Shown: positions 17,008 to 24,155 of the stretch, one piece after another | Layout of the letters: each line of letters starts with the position of its first letter | How positions within the stretch are numbered: the first letter of the stretch is position 1 | Source: Treponema sp. | GTDB taxonomy: Bacteria > Spirochaetota > Spirochaetia > Treponematales > Treponemataceae | Reading direction: 5' to 3' | Assembly: GCA_017484285.1 (NCBI GenBank) | Contig: JAFUTH010000005.1 | Location: forward strand, 219,329-283,328 | Length of the DNA: 64,000 nucleotides | Notes under the pieces: model-generated | Database searches by the model: none | What the model was told of the DNA's origin: nothing | What the model saw: the letters and a program-made list of their open reading frames with translations, nothing else | Translations under genes and position numbers: made by a program

Positions 17008-18240
17008 TTAAATTTTCTTGAAAATTAAGCTTGTGTTTATGCCGCCGAACGCGAAATTATTGTTCATGACATATTCGCATTCGAGGGTGCGCCCGGCGCC
17101 CGTGATGTAGTCGAGCGGAGCGCATTCGGGGTCGAGTTCTTTGAGATTCAGATTCGGCAAGAACCAGCCTTCGTTCATCATGTGAATCGTGAGCCAACTT
17201 TCGATTGCGCCGCATGCGCCGAGCGTGTGACCAATGTAATTTTTGACAGTCGAGACGGGAACTGCGCGCTTAAAAACATCATAAGTGGCGCCCGTTTCCG
17301 TGACATCGCCCGCGGTTGTGCCCGTGCCGTGCGTGTTGATGTAGCCGATTTGCTCGGGAGAAAGCCCTGCGTCGTCGAGCGCGAGCTGGAGTGCGTGCGC
17401 AATGGTCGGGCGGTTGGGCGAAGTGATGTGCGTGCCGTCGGTGGTTGTGCCGAATCCCACGATTTCCGCATAGATTTTTGCCCCGCGTGCCTTTGCGTGC
17501 TCGTATTCTTCGAGGAAAAGCGTTCCTGCGCCCTCACCTAAAACCAAGCCGTCGCGGTTTTTGTCGTACGCGCTCGGAGTGAGTTCGGGCGTGCTGTTCT
17601 TTGTGGAAGTTGAAAAGAGCGTGTCGAATGTCGCCGTGTCCATCGTACAGAATTCTTCCGCGCCGCCTGCAATCATCATGTCCTGCTTGCCGTATTTGAT
17701 TGCTTCATAAGCATAGCCGATTGACTGGCTTCCCGAGGTGCATGCCGTGTTCGTGGTGATGATTCGCCCCGTAAGATGATAGTAGACTTCAAGATTGCAC
17801 GCACAGGTCTGCGGCATTGCCTTAATGTAGGTGGTTGAACCGACCTTGCTCGTGTCGTTCGTGACGAGCATTGAGTACATTTCCATGAGCGGGTCGACGC
17901 TTCCGATTGAAGAGCCGTACGCGATTCCGCACATGCCCTGCGTGAGTTCTTCGCTTCCGAGCATGTTCGCGTCTTCGAGGGCGGCATCTGTTGCCACGAG
18001 AGCCATTTGTGCCACGCGCCCCATGCCGCGGATTGCCTTGCGCGAGTATTTGTTTTTGTCGATTTCAAAGTCAACGGGGCAGCACAAGCGTGTGTTCATG
18101 AGCGGATATTTTTCATCCCACTCGTGCATATATTTGACGAAATTCTTTTTTGCCTTGAGATTTTTGAGGACTGTGCTCCAGTCATTTCCGAGCGCACTGA
18201 TGATTCCGCCGCCCGTGACGACAACTCTTCTGTTTTGCAT
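17008..18240 (-). CDS. apeR: Beta-ketoacyl synthase, ApeR-like (aryl polyene type)
   Basis: The 410-residue condensing enzyme of the FabF/KAS II fold has a complete Cys-His-His triad: Cys167 in NTACTSGSQS, His304 in THGTGTTAGD and His338 in NYIGHTLGACG, with the conserved Lys333. In aryl polyene clusters of proteobacteria the gene order apeN-O-P-Q-R ends with such a second ketosynthase, and the order here is the same. It would elongate ACP-bound chains by malonyl units. The start codon overlaps the stop of the ketoreductase gene by one base (TAATG). A plain fatty-acid FabF is the alternative, but the surrounding genes argue for aryl polyene synthesis. Confidence 0.78.
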   Translation of the reverse strand: MQNRRVVVTGGGIISALGNDWSTVLKNLKAKKNFVKYMHEWDEKYPLMNTRLCCPVDFEIDKNKYSRKAIRGMGRVAQMALVATDAALEDANMLGSEELTQGMCGIAYGSSIGSVDPLMEMYSMLVTNDTSKVGSTTYIKAMPQTCACNLEVYYHLTGRIITTNTACTSGSQSIGYAYEAIKYGKQDMMIAGGAEEFCTMDTATFDTLFSTSTKNSTPELTPSAYDKNRDGLVLGEGAGTLFLEEYEHAKARGAKIYAEIVGFGTTTDGTHITSPNRPTIAHALQLALDDAGLSPEQIGYINTHGTGTTAGDVTETGATYDVFKRAVPVSTVKNYIGHTLGACGAIESWLTIHMMNEGWFLPNLNLKELDPECAPLDYITGAGRTLECEYVMNNNFAFGGINTSLIFKKI

Positions 18241-18977
18241 TAAATAATTCCTCCGTTCACGCCGATAACCTGCCGTGTGATGTAGCTTGCGCCTTCGCTG
18301 AGCAGATACACCGCAAGCGACGCAACTTCTTCGCTCTTTCCCGCGCGCCCCATCGGAATGGTGGGCAAAATGTGCTCCACCGGCGCGTCTTTAATCATGT
18401 CGGTTTCGATAAAGCCCGGCGCAATGCAGTTCACCGTGATTTTGCGGCTCGCAAGCTCTACGGCGAGTGCCTTTGTTGCTCCGATGATTCCCGCCTTGCT
18501 CGCGCTGTAATTCACCTGCCCGCGGTTTCCGATGACGCCCGAAACGCTCGCAATCGTAATGACGCGCCCGCGCTTTTTTCGGCAGAGCGGCATGACGAGC
18601 GGTTTTAAGACATTATAGAATCCGTCGAGATTTGTGTGAATAACATCGTCCCAGTTTTCGTCAGTCAGCGCCGGAAATGCGTTGTCGCGGCAAATTCCCG
18701 CGTTCAAAACAATTCCCCAGAACGCGCCGTTTTCTTCGCTCCATGCTTCGAGTTTTGTGCGGCAGTCTTCGCGGTCAGAAATGTTGAATTGCAAAAGCGA
18801 GCACTTTCCGCCCGAAGCTTCAATTTCTGATTTGAGACTTTCCGCCTTTTCCTTTCCGTTATTGTAATGCGCTACGATTTCATAGCCTGCCTGCGCCGCC
18901 GCAAGCGCGATTGCCCGTCCGATTCCGCCAGAAGAACCCGTGACAAGCACTTTTTTTTCAGAATTCTCATTTGTCAT
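18240..18977 (-). CDS. apeQ: 3-ketoacyl-ACP reductase, ApeQ/FabG-like
   Basis: The 245-residue short-chain dehydrogenase has the cofactor motif TGSSGGIG (about residues 13-20), NAG at about 92-94 and the catalytic triad Ser144-Tyr157-Lys161. It reduces beta-ketoacyl-ACP to beta-hydroxyacyl-ACP using NADPH. Its position between the dehydratase and the ketosynthase matches apeQ. A typical FabG of primary fatty-acid synthesis looks the same, so the assignment rests on context. A palindromic repeat separates it from the dehydratase gene upstream. Confidence 0.78.
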   Translation of the reverse strand: MTNENSEKKVLVTGSSGGIGRAIALAAAQAGYEIVAHYNNGKEKAESLKSEIEASGGKCSLLQFNISDREDCRTKLEAWSEENGAFWGIVLNAGICRDNAFPALTDENWDDVIHTNLDGFYNVLKPLVMPLCRKKRGRVITIASVSGVIGNRGQVNYSASKAGIIGATKALAVELASRKITVNCIAPGFIETDMIKDAPVEHILPTIPMGRAGKSEEVASLAVYLLSEGASYITRQVIGVNGGII

Positions 18978-18991
18978 AAATTACCTCCTTC

Positions 18992-19072
18992 TTCCGCCTT
19001 CGCAGCATAGCTGCTCGGAGACTCGCTCAAAACTCGTCTCACGAGTTTTGCCCCTTCGGGTCGCTCCCTACC
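18992..19072. repeat. Palindromic repeat copy B, between apeQ and apeP
   Basis: This 81-base copy is almost identical to the inverse of 14517-14598. The hairpins are GCAGC-ata-GCTGC (19002-19014) and CAAAACTCGT-ctc-ACGAGTTTTG (19028-19050). Compared with copy A, three base pairs of the stems have changed on both sides so that pairing is kept. The last 34 bases (19039-19072) are coding, as the end of the apeP-like gene. Confidence 0.88.
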
Positions 19073-19497
19073 TCCATGACAGTCAATTTTCCGCTGCCAG
19101 CAGCTTTATCGTTTACGAAAAGTTCCGCGCGGAAGGAATACACCTTGTCCACGGCGGCTTCGCGCACGGCTTTTGCCCGCACAACATCGCCAGAAGCAAG
19201 CGAATCAAAATCAAAATGAAGATTCGACACGCTTAAAATAAAGCCCATGTTCGGCGGAAGCTGATTTTCGCGCGCGTACAAGCCCGTAAGCGCCGAGACC
19301 GTCTGCGCGATGATTTCAAAGCACGCATAATTCGGCACACCATCAAGATTTTTGTCATAGAACATAAAACTCTCAGTGATTTTCGTTTCGCTTTCGATAG
19401 TCCAGTCGTTCGCCTGAGCTTCGGTGATTCGGTCAATGATAAACATTTTGCCCTTATGTGGCACGAGCGTCGCCAATTCTTCGTGTTCGATTTTCAT
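19039..19497 (-). CDS. apeP: 3-hydroxyacyl-ACP dehydratase, ApeP-like hotdog protein
   Basis: The 152-residue single hotdog-fold protein begins with LATLVPHKGKMFIIDRI, in which His14 corresponds to the catalytic His of FabZ/FabA dehydratases (LPHRYPFLLVDR). It would remove water from beta-hydroxyacyl-ACP during aryl polyene chain growth. It lies between the ApeO-like and ApeQ-like genes, one base after the ApeO-like stop. The final residues (about GSDPKGQNS) are encoded by the palindromic repeat B, so the original C-terminus has been replaced or extended by the insertion. Confidence 0.78.
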   Translation of the reverse strand: MKIEHEELATLVPHKGKMFIIDRITEAQANDWTIESETKITESFMFYDKNLDGVPNYACFEIIAQTVSALTGLYARENQLPPNMGFILSVSNLHFDFDSLASGDVVRAKAVREAAVDKVYSFRAELFVNDKAAGSGKLTVMEVGSDPKGQNS

Positions 19498-19498
19498 G

Positions 19499-20722
19499 CT
19501 ATTCCTTCCTCACAATCAAGCTCGCGTTGCACCCGCCGAACGCAAACGAATTGCTCATGCAACAGCGGATTTCAGAATGGTGGTTGAGCGGAGTCGAAAC
19601 CACTTGTTCCGCTGTCACCAAATTCAACGCGGGAATTTCTTCGTCTTGCGCGCCGTCCCATACATGAACGGGAATTTTCTGCGTTTTGAGCGCGTAAAAG
19701 CACGCGGCAAGTTCAAGGCTTCCCGCAGAGCCGAGCGTGTGCCCTGTGAGCGGCTTGGTGGAACTGCACAAAACGCGCGGATTTTCTTCGCCAAAAACGA
19801 GCGCAACGCCCTTTCCTTCCATGCTGTCGTTTAAGTGCGTGCCCGTTCCGTGCAAATTTATGTAGTCAATTTCGGAAGGAGAAAGATGTGCGTCGCTAAG
19901 CGCGGCTTTCATCGCCTGTTCTGCGCCCGTGCCGTCAGCGAGGGGAGCGGTCATGTGGCTTGCGTCAGAGCTTTCGCCCGTTCCCGCGAGAATAATTCCC
20001 GTTTCGTCCAAGTCGTCTTTTGAAAGAACGAAAACGCTCGCTCCTTCGCCCAAATTGATTCCGTTCCTGTTTTTTGAGAACGGATTTGTTTTTTCGTGGT
20101 CAATCGCTTCAAGGCTGTCAAATCCGAGCAAAACCGTGTCGCTTGCGACATCAACGCCGCCTGCAATCACGGCATCGCACACGCCCGCGTGTATCAATTC
20201 TTTCGCTTTGATTAGTGCGCTCGCACTTGAAGAACACGCCGTTGAGAATGCGAGAGAAATTCCCTGTGCGCCGAGCCGATTTGAAGCAAAAGTCGCCACA
20301 TAGTCCGCGCCCTGTGCCTTTAAATCGTAGCCTGCGGGAAATGCTCCGCTTTCAAAAAATGCCTTGTGCGCGTTGAACGAGAGAAAACTTCCGTTGTCGC
20401 ACGAGCCAATGCACACGCCCACGCGTTCTGCTCCATAGCGGGCGATTGCCTTTTGAGATGCCGATTTTACCGAAGAAAGCGCGAAATCCAAAATCTGCAA
20501 CACGCGCATGTCGAATTTGTCGCCCGTTGGCTTCAATAAATCGTCTGCGATTTTCCCGACATAAAACGATTTTACGCCGTTTTCGCCGACCAAACCGCAT
20601 TCGACTTTTTTGATTCCGTCACGGTTTCCTTCGCTGAGATTTTTGACGAATGTGTCAGAATCACAGGAATTTCCCGCCGCGCAGATAAAGCCCGGGTTTG
20701 AAAGATAGATTTTTTCAGTCAT
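19499..20722 (-). CDS. apeO: Beta-ketoacyl synthase, ApeO-like
   Basis: The 407-residue condensing enzyme resembles ApeO of aryl polyene clusters in several stretches (FSTACSSSASALIKAKELI, GESSDASHMTAPL, YINLHGTGT, SNSFAFGGCNASL). The triad is complete: Cys163, His291 and His328. ApeO is the main chain-elongating ketosynthase and in E. coli works with a chain-length factor, ApeC, not seen here. The start overlaps the ApeN-like gene by four bases. A short hairpin repeat at 19580-19603 is part of the coding sequence near the C-terminus (VSTPLNHHS). Confidence 0.82.
   Translation of the reverse strand: MTEKIYLSNPGFICAAGNSCDSDTFVKNLSEGNRDGIKKVECGLVGENGVKSFYVGKIADDLLKPTGDKFDMRVLQILDFALSSVKSASQKAIARYGAERVGVCIGSCDNGSFLSFNAHKAFFESGAFPAGYDLKAQGADYVATFASNRLGAQGISLAFSTACSSSASALIKAKELIHAGVCDAVIAGGVDVASDTVLLGFDSLEAIDHEKTNPFSKNRNGINLGEGASVFVLSKDDLDETGIILAGTGESSDASHMTAPLADGTGAEQAMKAALSDAHLSPSEIDYINLHGTGTHLNDSMEGKGVALVFGEENPRVLCSSTKPLTGHTLGSAGSLELAACFYALKTQKIPVHVWDGAQDEEIPALNLVTAEQVVSTPLNHHSEIRCCMSNSFAFGGCNASLIVRKE
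19580..19603. repeat. Mini-hairpin repeat, copy 1 (in apeO)
   Basis: The arms GTGGTT and AACCAC enclose the 12-base loop GAGCGGAGTCGA. The same loop with different, self-complementary arms occurs at 50233-50256 in another gene. Confidence 0.7.
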
Positions 20723-21330
20723 TCCGCTTCTCCCGTCAAAGTATAGCTGTAGCCGCGCAATGTGTTCTCGTAGTGAATCGATTGCAGTTTTTCTTTGCCA
20801 TTTTCACCGCGAGATGAATAGGTTTTCGTGATTTTTGAAATCGGCTTTCCTTTTTTGGTCAAAGTGCGCGTTTCTGTTGCCGTGCCGTCTGTTCCGTCCG
20901 CAATCGAGACTTCAAAATCAACGCCGATGTTTGCGAGCACCGCCTTGAGTGAATCAGCGCGGTACAAGCAAAGCTGGAAGTCCGCCACGATGTATTCCGC
21001 TTTTACATTTTGCGGAAGCACTGCCGAGTCAAAATCAAGTGCCGCGCCGTCGTAGAGCAAACTTCCCATCGTCGTGCCGAATTCATTGAAAATCGTCATT
21101 GAAAGCTGGCTTCCATCGGAAATTACGTACACATCAGCTTCAAAACTCTGCGCGCCGAATGTCATCGTCATGCGCTCCACGCCGTCAATCGCGCCGTCCA
21201 TCTCACTCGGAGGCAAAAGCGCGTATTTAGAAGTGTTCGTTACATACACGGGCGCAAAATCCGATTCAAAGCGAGTCGATGCACACGAGACAAGAAGAAT
21301 TGGAATCAAAACAAGAAAAAATTTTTTCAC
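20719..21330 (-). CDS. apeN: DUF3261-type lipoprotein, ApeN-like
   Basis: The 203-residue protein has a signal sequence with the lipobox LLVSC (Cys16). The rest (ALLPPSEMDGAIDGVERMTM, then VISDGSQLSMTIFNEFGTTM) resembles DUF3261 proteins, which in aryl polyene loci are the outer-membrane-associated ApeN and sit directly before apeO. Its function is unproven; transfer of the finished polyene to the outer membrane has been suggested from context. The start codon is GTG. The gene overlaps the ApeO-like gene by four bases, so the five genes form one operon. Confidence 0.7.
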   Translation of the reverse strand: MKKFFLVLIPILLVSCASTRFESDFAPVYVTNTSKYALLPPSEMDGAIDGVERMTMTFGAQSFEADVYVISDGSQLSMTIFNEFGTTMGSLLYDGAALDFDSAVLPQNVKAEYIVADFQLCLYRADSLKAVLANIGVDFEVSIADGTDGTATETRTLTKKGKPISKITKTYSSRGENGKEKLQSIHYENTLRGYSYTLTGEAE

Positions 21331-21355
21331 GCCTCATGTTACCATTTTTCCGTCC

Positions 21356-21384
21356 TTGTGAAAATCACTCAATTTCAATACAAT
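21356..21384 (+). promoter_or_regulatory. Promoter for a leaderless Omp85-like mRNA
   Basis: TTGTGA (21356-21361), a 17-base spacer and TACAAT (21379-21384). The ATG follows eight bases later at 21393 without a Shine-Dalgarno sequence. This also fixes the start at 21393 rather than further upstream. Confidence 0.65.
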
Positions 21385-21392
21385 TTTCATGT

Positions 21393-22691
21393 ATGAAAAA
21401 AATCTGTACGATTTTGATTTTTCTCGTTTTTTCACAGGCTCTTTTTTCACAATCTCCCGAAACGCAAGCCGAGCAAGAAGCAGAATCTTCTTCGCCCGAA
21501 ATGCAAGCCGACCAAAATCTTACCGTCACGAATATTAGCTTTGTCGGTCTCAAAAAAACACGCAATTCCTACATTCAAACAACCGTTAAAAAATTCATAA
21601 ACGAGCCGCTCACCGATGAAAATCTGCACGATTTAGAAACGGCACTCCAGCTCGAGGGACTTTTTGACGACATTCAGATTTCAATCGCGCAAACGAGCGA
21701 CACCGAAGCCGAAATTACGGTCTCCGTCAAAGAAAAAATCACGTTCATTCCGCTTCCGTTTGCGATGTATTCAAGTTCGGGCTTTATGGCGGGCGGCGTT
21801 GTAATGGACACGAACGCATTCGGGCAAAAGCACATGTTCATGCTCGGCGGATTTTTCTCAAACACCTCAAAAACCGCGATGGCTTCCATAGCAAAAAACT
21901 CACGTGCAAAAGGAATTCCGAGCGTTTCAATCTTTCTCTCAGGCTCAAAAAGCTCGCCCGAATACGAAAATCTCGACGAAGACACGATTTTAAAATACGA
22001 CGCGCTTTCTTTTAGCGCCAGTGTTTCGCTTTCAGAAAAAATCGGCGAACATTTCGCGTTCACAAACGGCTATGGCTTCAAATACCTCGACGCGAGCGAC
22101 GATTCAAAATACGAAGGGCGTTCCCCCGAATCACTCGTGTCAGGCTCTCTTTCCGTCGGCTTCGGCTATTCAAAATCAGACTGGAACGGCGTTTTTATGT
22201 CGACGAATTCGGCTTCTCTCTCCGTTGAGGCAGGGTTTACCAATCTTGATGACGAAAACTATCGCTATCCGCTCGGATTTTCGTTCGCGATTGGCGAGCA
22301 GCACCCGATTTTCAGTGAACGACTCCGCATTTATCAGCGATATTCAGGATTTTACGGACGCAAAAATCATCTTTCGAGCTTCAAAGGGCAAAGCGCAGGC
22401 TCGGTCTCGATTTTGCCGGGAAATTTCGCGACGGAACGAATTATCGGCGGAAATGCGGGGCTTGAAGTGGCAATCGCAAAATTCAACTGGGGCATGGTCT
22501 CGCTTTATTCGGACTATCAAATCGTATACGCGCAGGATTTTGACGATGACTACCACTTTATGCACGGTCCAAACGGCGGAGCGCGGTTCTATCTTGCAAA
22601 AATTGCATTTCCCGCGCTCGCAATGGGCGTTTCGTACAATGTGCCCAAAAACTACTGGCAATTTGCCGCCGCAATGGGCGTGAGTTTTTAA
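21393..22691 (+). CDS. Omp85/TamA-like outer-membrane protein with one POTRA domain
   Basis: The 432-residue protein has a signal peptide (MKKICTILIFLVFSQALFS), a Gln/Glu-rich linker, a single POTRA domain at about residues 45-115 (VTNISFVGLKKTRNSYIQTT through ALQLEGLFDDIQISI) and a C-terminal region with repeated amphipathic strands ending in Phe (AAAMGVSF), as in surface-antigen barrels. BamA has five POTRAs and TamA three, so this is a reduced member, possibly a small TamA/ShlB-like exporter or lipid-related barrel. It is divergent from the aryl polyene operon, 62 bases away. A role in delivering the polyene or in envelope assembly is a guess from position. Confidence 0.75.
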   Translation: MKKICTILIFLVFSQALFSQSPETQAEQEAESSSPEMQADQNLTVTNISFVGLKKTRNSYIQTTVKKFINEPLTDENLHDLETALQLEGLFDDIQISIAQTSDTEAEITVSVKEKITFIPLPFAMYSSSGFMAGGVVMDTNAFGQKHMFMLGGFFSNTSKTAMASIAKNSRAKGIPSVSIFLSGSKSSPEYENLDEDTILKYDALSFSASVSLSEKIGEHFAFTNGYGFKYLDASDDSKYEGRSPESLVSGSLSVGFGYSKSDWNGVFMSTNSASLSVEAGFTNLDDENYRYPLGFSFAIGEQHPIFSERLRIYQRYSGFYGRKNHLSSFKGQSAGSVSILPGNFATERIIGGNAGLEVAIAKFNWGMVSLYSDYQIVYAQDFDDDYHFMHGPNGGARFYLAKIAFPALAMGVSYNVPKNYWQFAAAMGVSF

Positions 22692-22701
22692 CGAGAAGCA
22701 G

Positions 22702-23034
22702 TTATTTTGACAACGTTTCCACAAGTTGCACCACGGCAGTCTGCTCTTTTTGGGAAAGTTTTTCCAATTGCGTGATGAGTGAGCCATATTTTTGGTATGT
22801 TTTTATTATTTCACTGTTTGTGGGCAAAGATTCATCTGAAGGCAAATCAAGCAGATACTCAATCGAGACATTCAGTGCCTTTGCAATTTTTACCGCTGTG
22901 TCCGCACTGGGAACGCTCCCCCGCTCAATGGCTTTGTGAATTGTCATTTCCTTGATATTGGCACGATACGCCAGTTCCTTACGGCTTATTCCCTGAAAAT
23001 CAAGTTCATAACTCACATTTGTCCAAAAACTCAT
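22702..23034 (-). CDS. XRE-family helix-turn-helix regulator
   Basis: The 110-residue protein has an HTH_3 domain at about residues 15-65 (ISRKELAYRANIKEMTIHKA, then ADTAVKIAKALNVSIEYLL) and a helical C-terminus. It is clearly related in length and design to the XRE protein at 62451-62792 (both begin with (S/N)FW, both have (V/I)EYL after the HTH and an HxYxKYxxxIxxL-like tail). It is divergent from a secreted-protein gene, with a cluster of palindromes between them that is the likely operator. Confidence 0.85.
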   Translation of the reverse strand: MSFWTNVSYELDFQGISRKELAYRANIKEMTIHKAIERGSVPSADTAVKIAKALNVSIEYLLDLPSDESLPTNSEIIKTYQKYGSLITQLEKLSQKEQTAVVQLVETLSK

Positions 23035-23075
23035 ATTTTAAAAATAAATACTTTCGTCGAATCACTCTTGCTTTG

Positions 23076-23111
23076 TTGGACTCAAGTCTATAAAATTAGA
23101 CATAAGTCCAA
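23076..23111. promoter_or_regulatory. Operator-like inverted repeat in the XRE/secreted-protein intergenic region
   Basis: The half-site TTGGACTCAAGTCTA (23076-23090) is mirrored by TTAGACATAAGTCCAA (23096-23111) with two mismatches. Each half is itself nearly palindromic (GACTcaAGTC). Further partial copies, AAAGACTG and AGACTTTGGTCT, follow up to about 23139. Binding by the adjacent XRE protein is inferred. Confidence 0.65.
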
Positions 23112-23166
23112 AAGACTGTTCTAAAAAGACTTTGGTCTAACATTTATCAAAAAGGAGTCCCAAAAA

Positions 23167-24069
23167 ATGAAAAAGACTTTAAAAATGGTAGCGGCTGTTT
23201 TGTCAGCAATTATTCTTGAATCGGCGGTTTCCGCAGCTCCGTTGGGCGGATTGGGAAAGTCGTTGCTTGGCTCAGATGAGGCAAAACCTGCCACAGGAAC
23301 GTTGCCGGCAGATGCGGAACTTTTGCCAGTCGTGTGGAATTTTCTCTATGCAAAACCGGCGGAAGGCGACAAAACGATACGTCAAATCAAAAAATTTGAC
23401 AAACTTGATGTCATCAACAATGACTATGAATTCACGCAAGTCCTTATTTACAAATTTGGCTTGGGGCTTCAAGGGCAGGAATCAAAACTGAAAATCACCG
23501 GAACAGGCAATTCATTCACCGTCGAAACGTTGGACATGCGGACATACAATGTCGATAAAGACGGCAAAAAGCTCACCTCAAAAAACAGCACACGCGATAC
23601 CGAGCAGAATCCAAAATCAAGCTGGACGAAGAATTCGGCAAATATCGCAAAAGAACTTGAGGAACGCGCCGCCACTCTCAAAAAAGACGGCTATGACGAA
23701 TGGCTTGAAAAGGCAACCTACAATCTGACGGTGTATGCCGCGGTTGGGCGTTTTTCTGCGAACCGTCTGAAAGCAAAAAAATGGTATGGCGAGCATCCGA
23801 TTGAGGGCAAAAAACTCGAAAATGTGCCCTTCTATGTCTCGAATATTGACGAGAGCAAAAAAGCGGGCTACGCGTACATGCTCAAAGGCATGTCAGTTCT
23901 GAACAAAGCCGAAGATACGCCTCTCGTGACCGTATACAGCAACAATGACGCGTACATCGATTTGAAGGACGACCAATTCATCGAAATCTCAGGCACAATC
24001 GAAAAAGTAGATTTTTCTGGCGATTACGACAAAGACTACAAAGTAACGGCGATTGTCATCACGGAATAA
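23167..24069 (+). CDS. Secreted protein, unknown function
   Basis: The 300-residue protein has a signal peptide (MKKTLKMVAAVLSAIILESAVSA) and a largely polar mature part. The last 60 residues (VTVYSNNDAYIDLKDDQFIE, then ISGTIEKVDF) look like an OB-type small beta-barrel seen in some exported proteins. No family is named with confidence. AAGGAG precedes the ATG. It is divergent from the XRE regulator and probably controlled by it. Confidence 0.65.
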   Translation: MKKTLKMVAAVLSAIILESAVSAAPLGGLGKSLLGSDEAKPATGTLPADAELLPVVWNFLYAKPAEGDKTIRQIKKFDKLDVINNDYEFTQVLIYKFGLGLQGQESKLKITGTGNSFTVETLDMRTYNVDKDGKKLTSKNSTRDTEQNPKSSWTKNSANIAKELEERAATLKKDGYDEWLEKATYNLTVYAAVGRFSANRLKAKKWYGEHPIEGKKLENVPFYVSNIDESKKAGYAYMLKGMSVLNKAEDTPLVTVYSNNDAYIDLKDDQFIEISGTIEKVDFSGDYDKDYKVTAIVITE

Positions 24070-24080
24070 ATCGCGCCAAA

Positions 24081-24155
24081 GAATGGAGAAGTTCTCTCAG
24101 CAAAGGAATTTCTCCATTCTTCAACTTTCCATTTTCAAGTTTCAACTTTCCATTT
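24081..24155. repeat. Hairpin plus tandem repeat behind the secreted-protein gene
   Basis: GAATGGAGAA (24081-24090) pairs with TTCTCCATTC (24110-24119), a possible terminator. TTCAACTTTCCATTT then occurs twice, at 24120-24134 and 24141-24155. The second copy reaches the stop codon of the convergent radical SAM gene. Confidence 0.65.
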
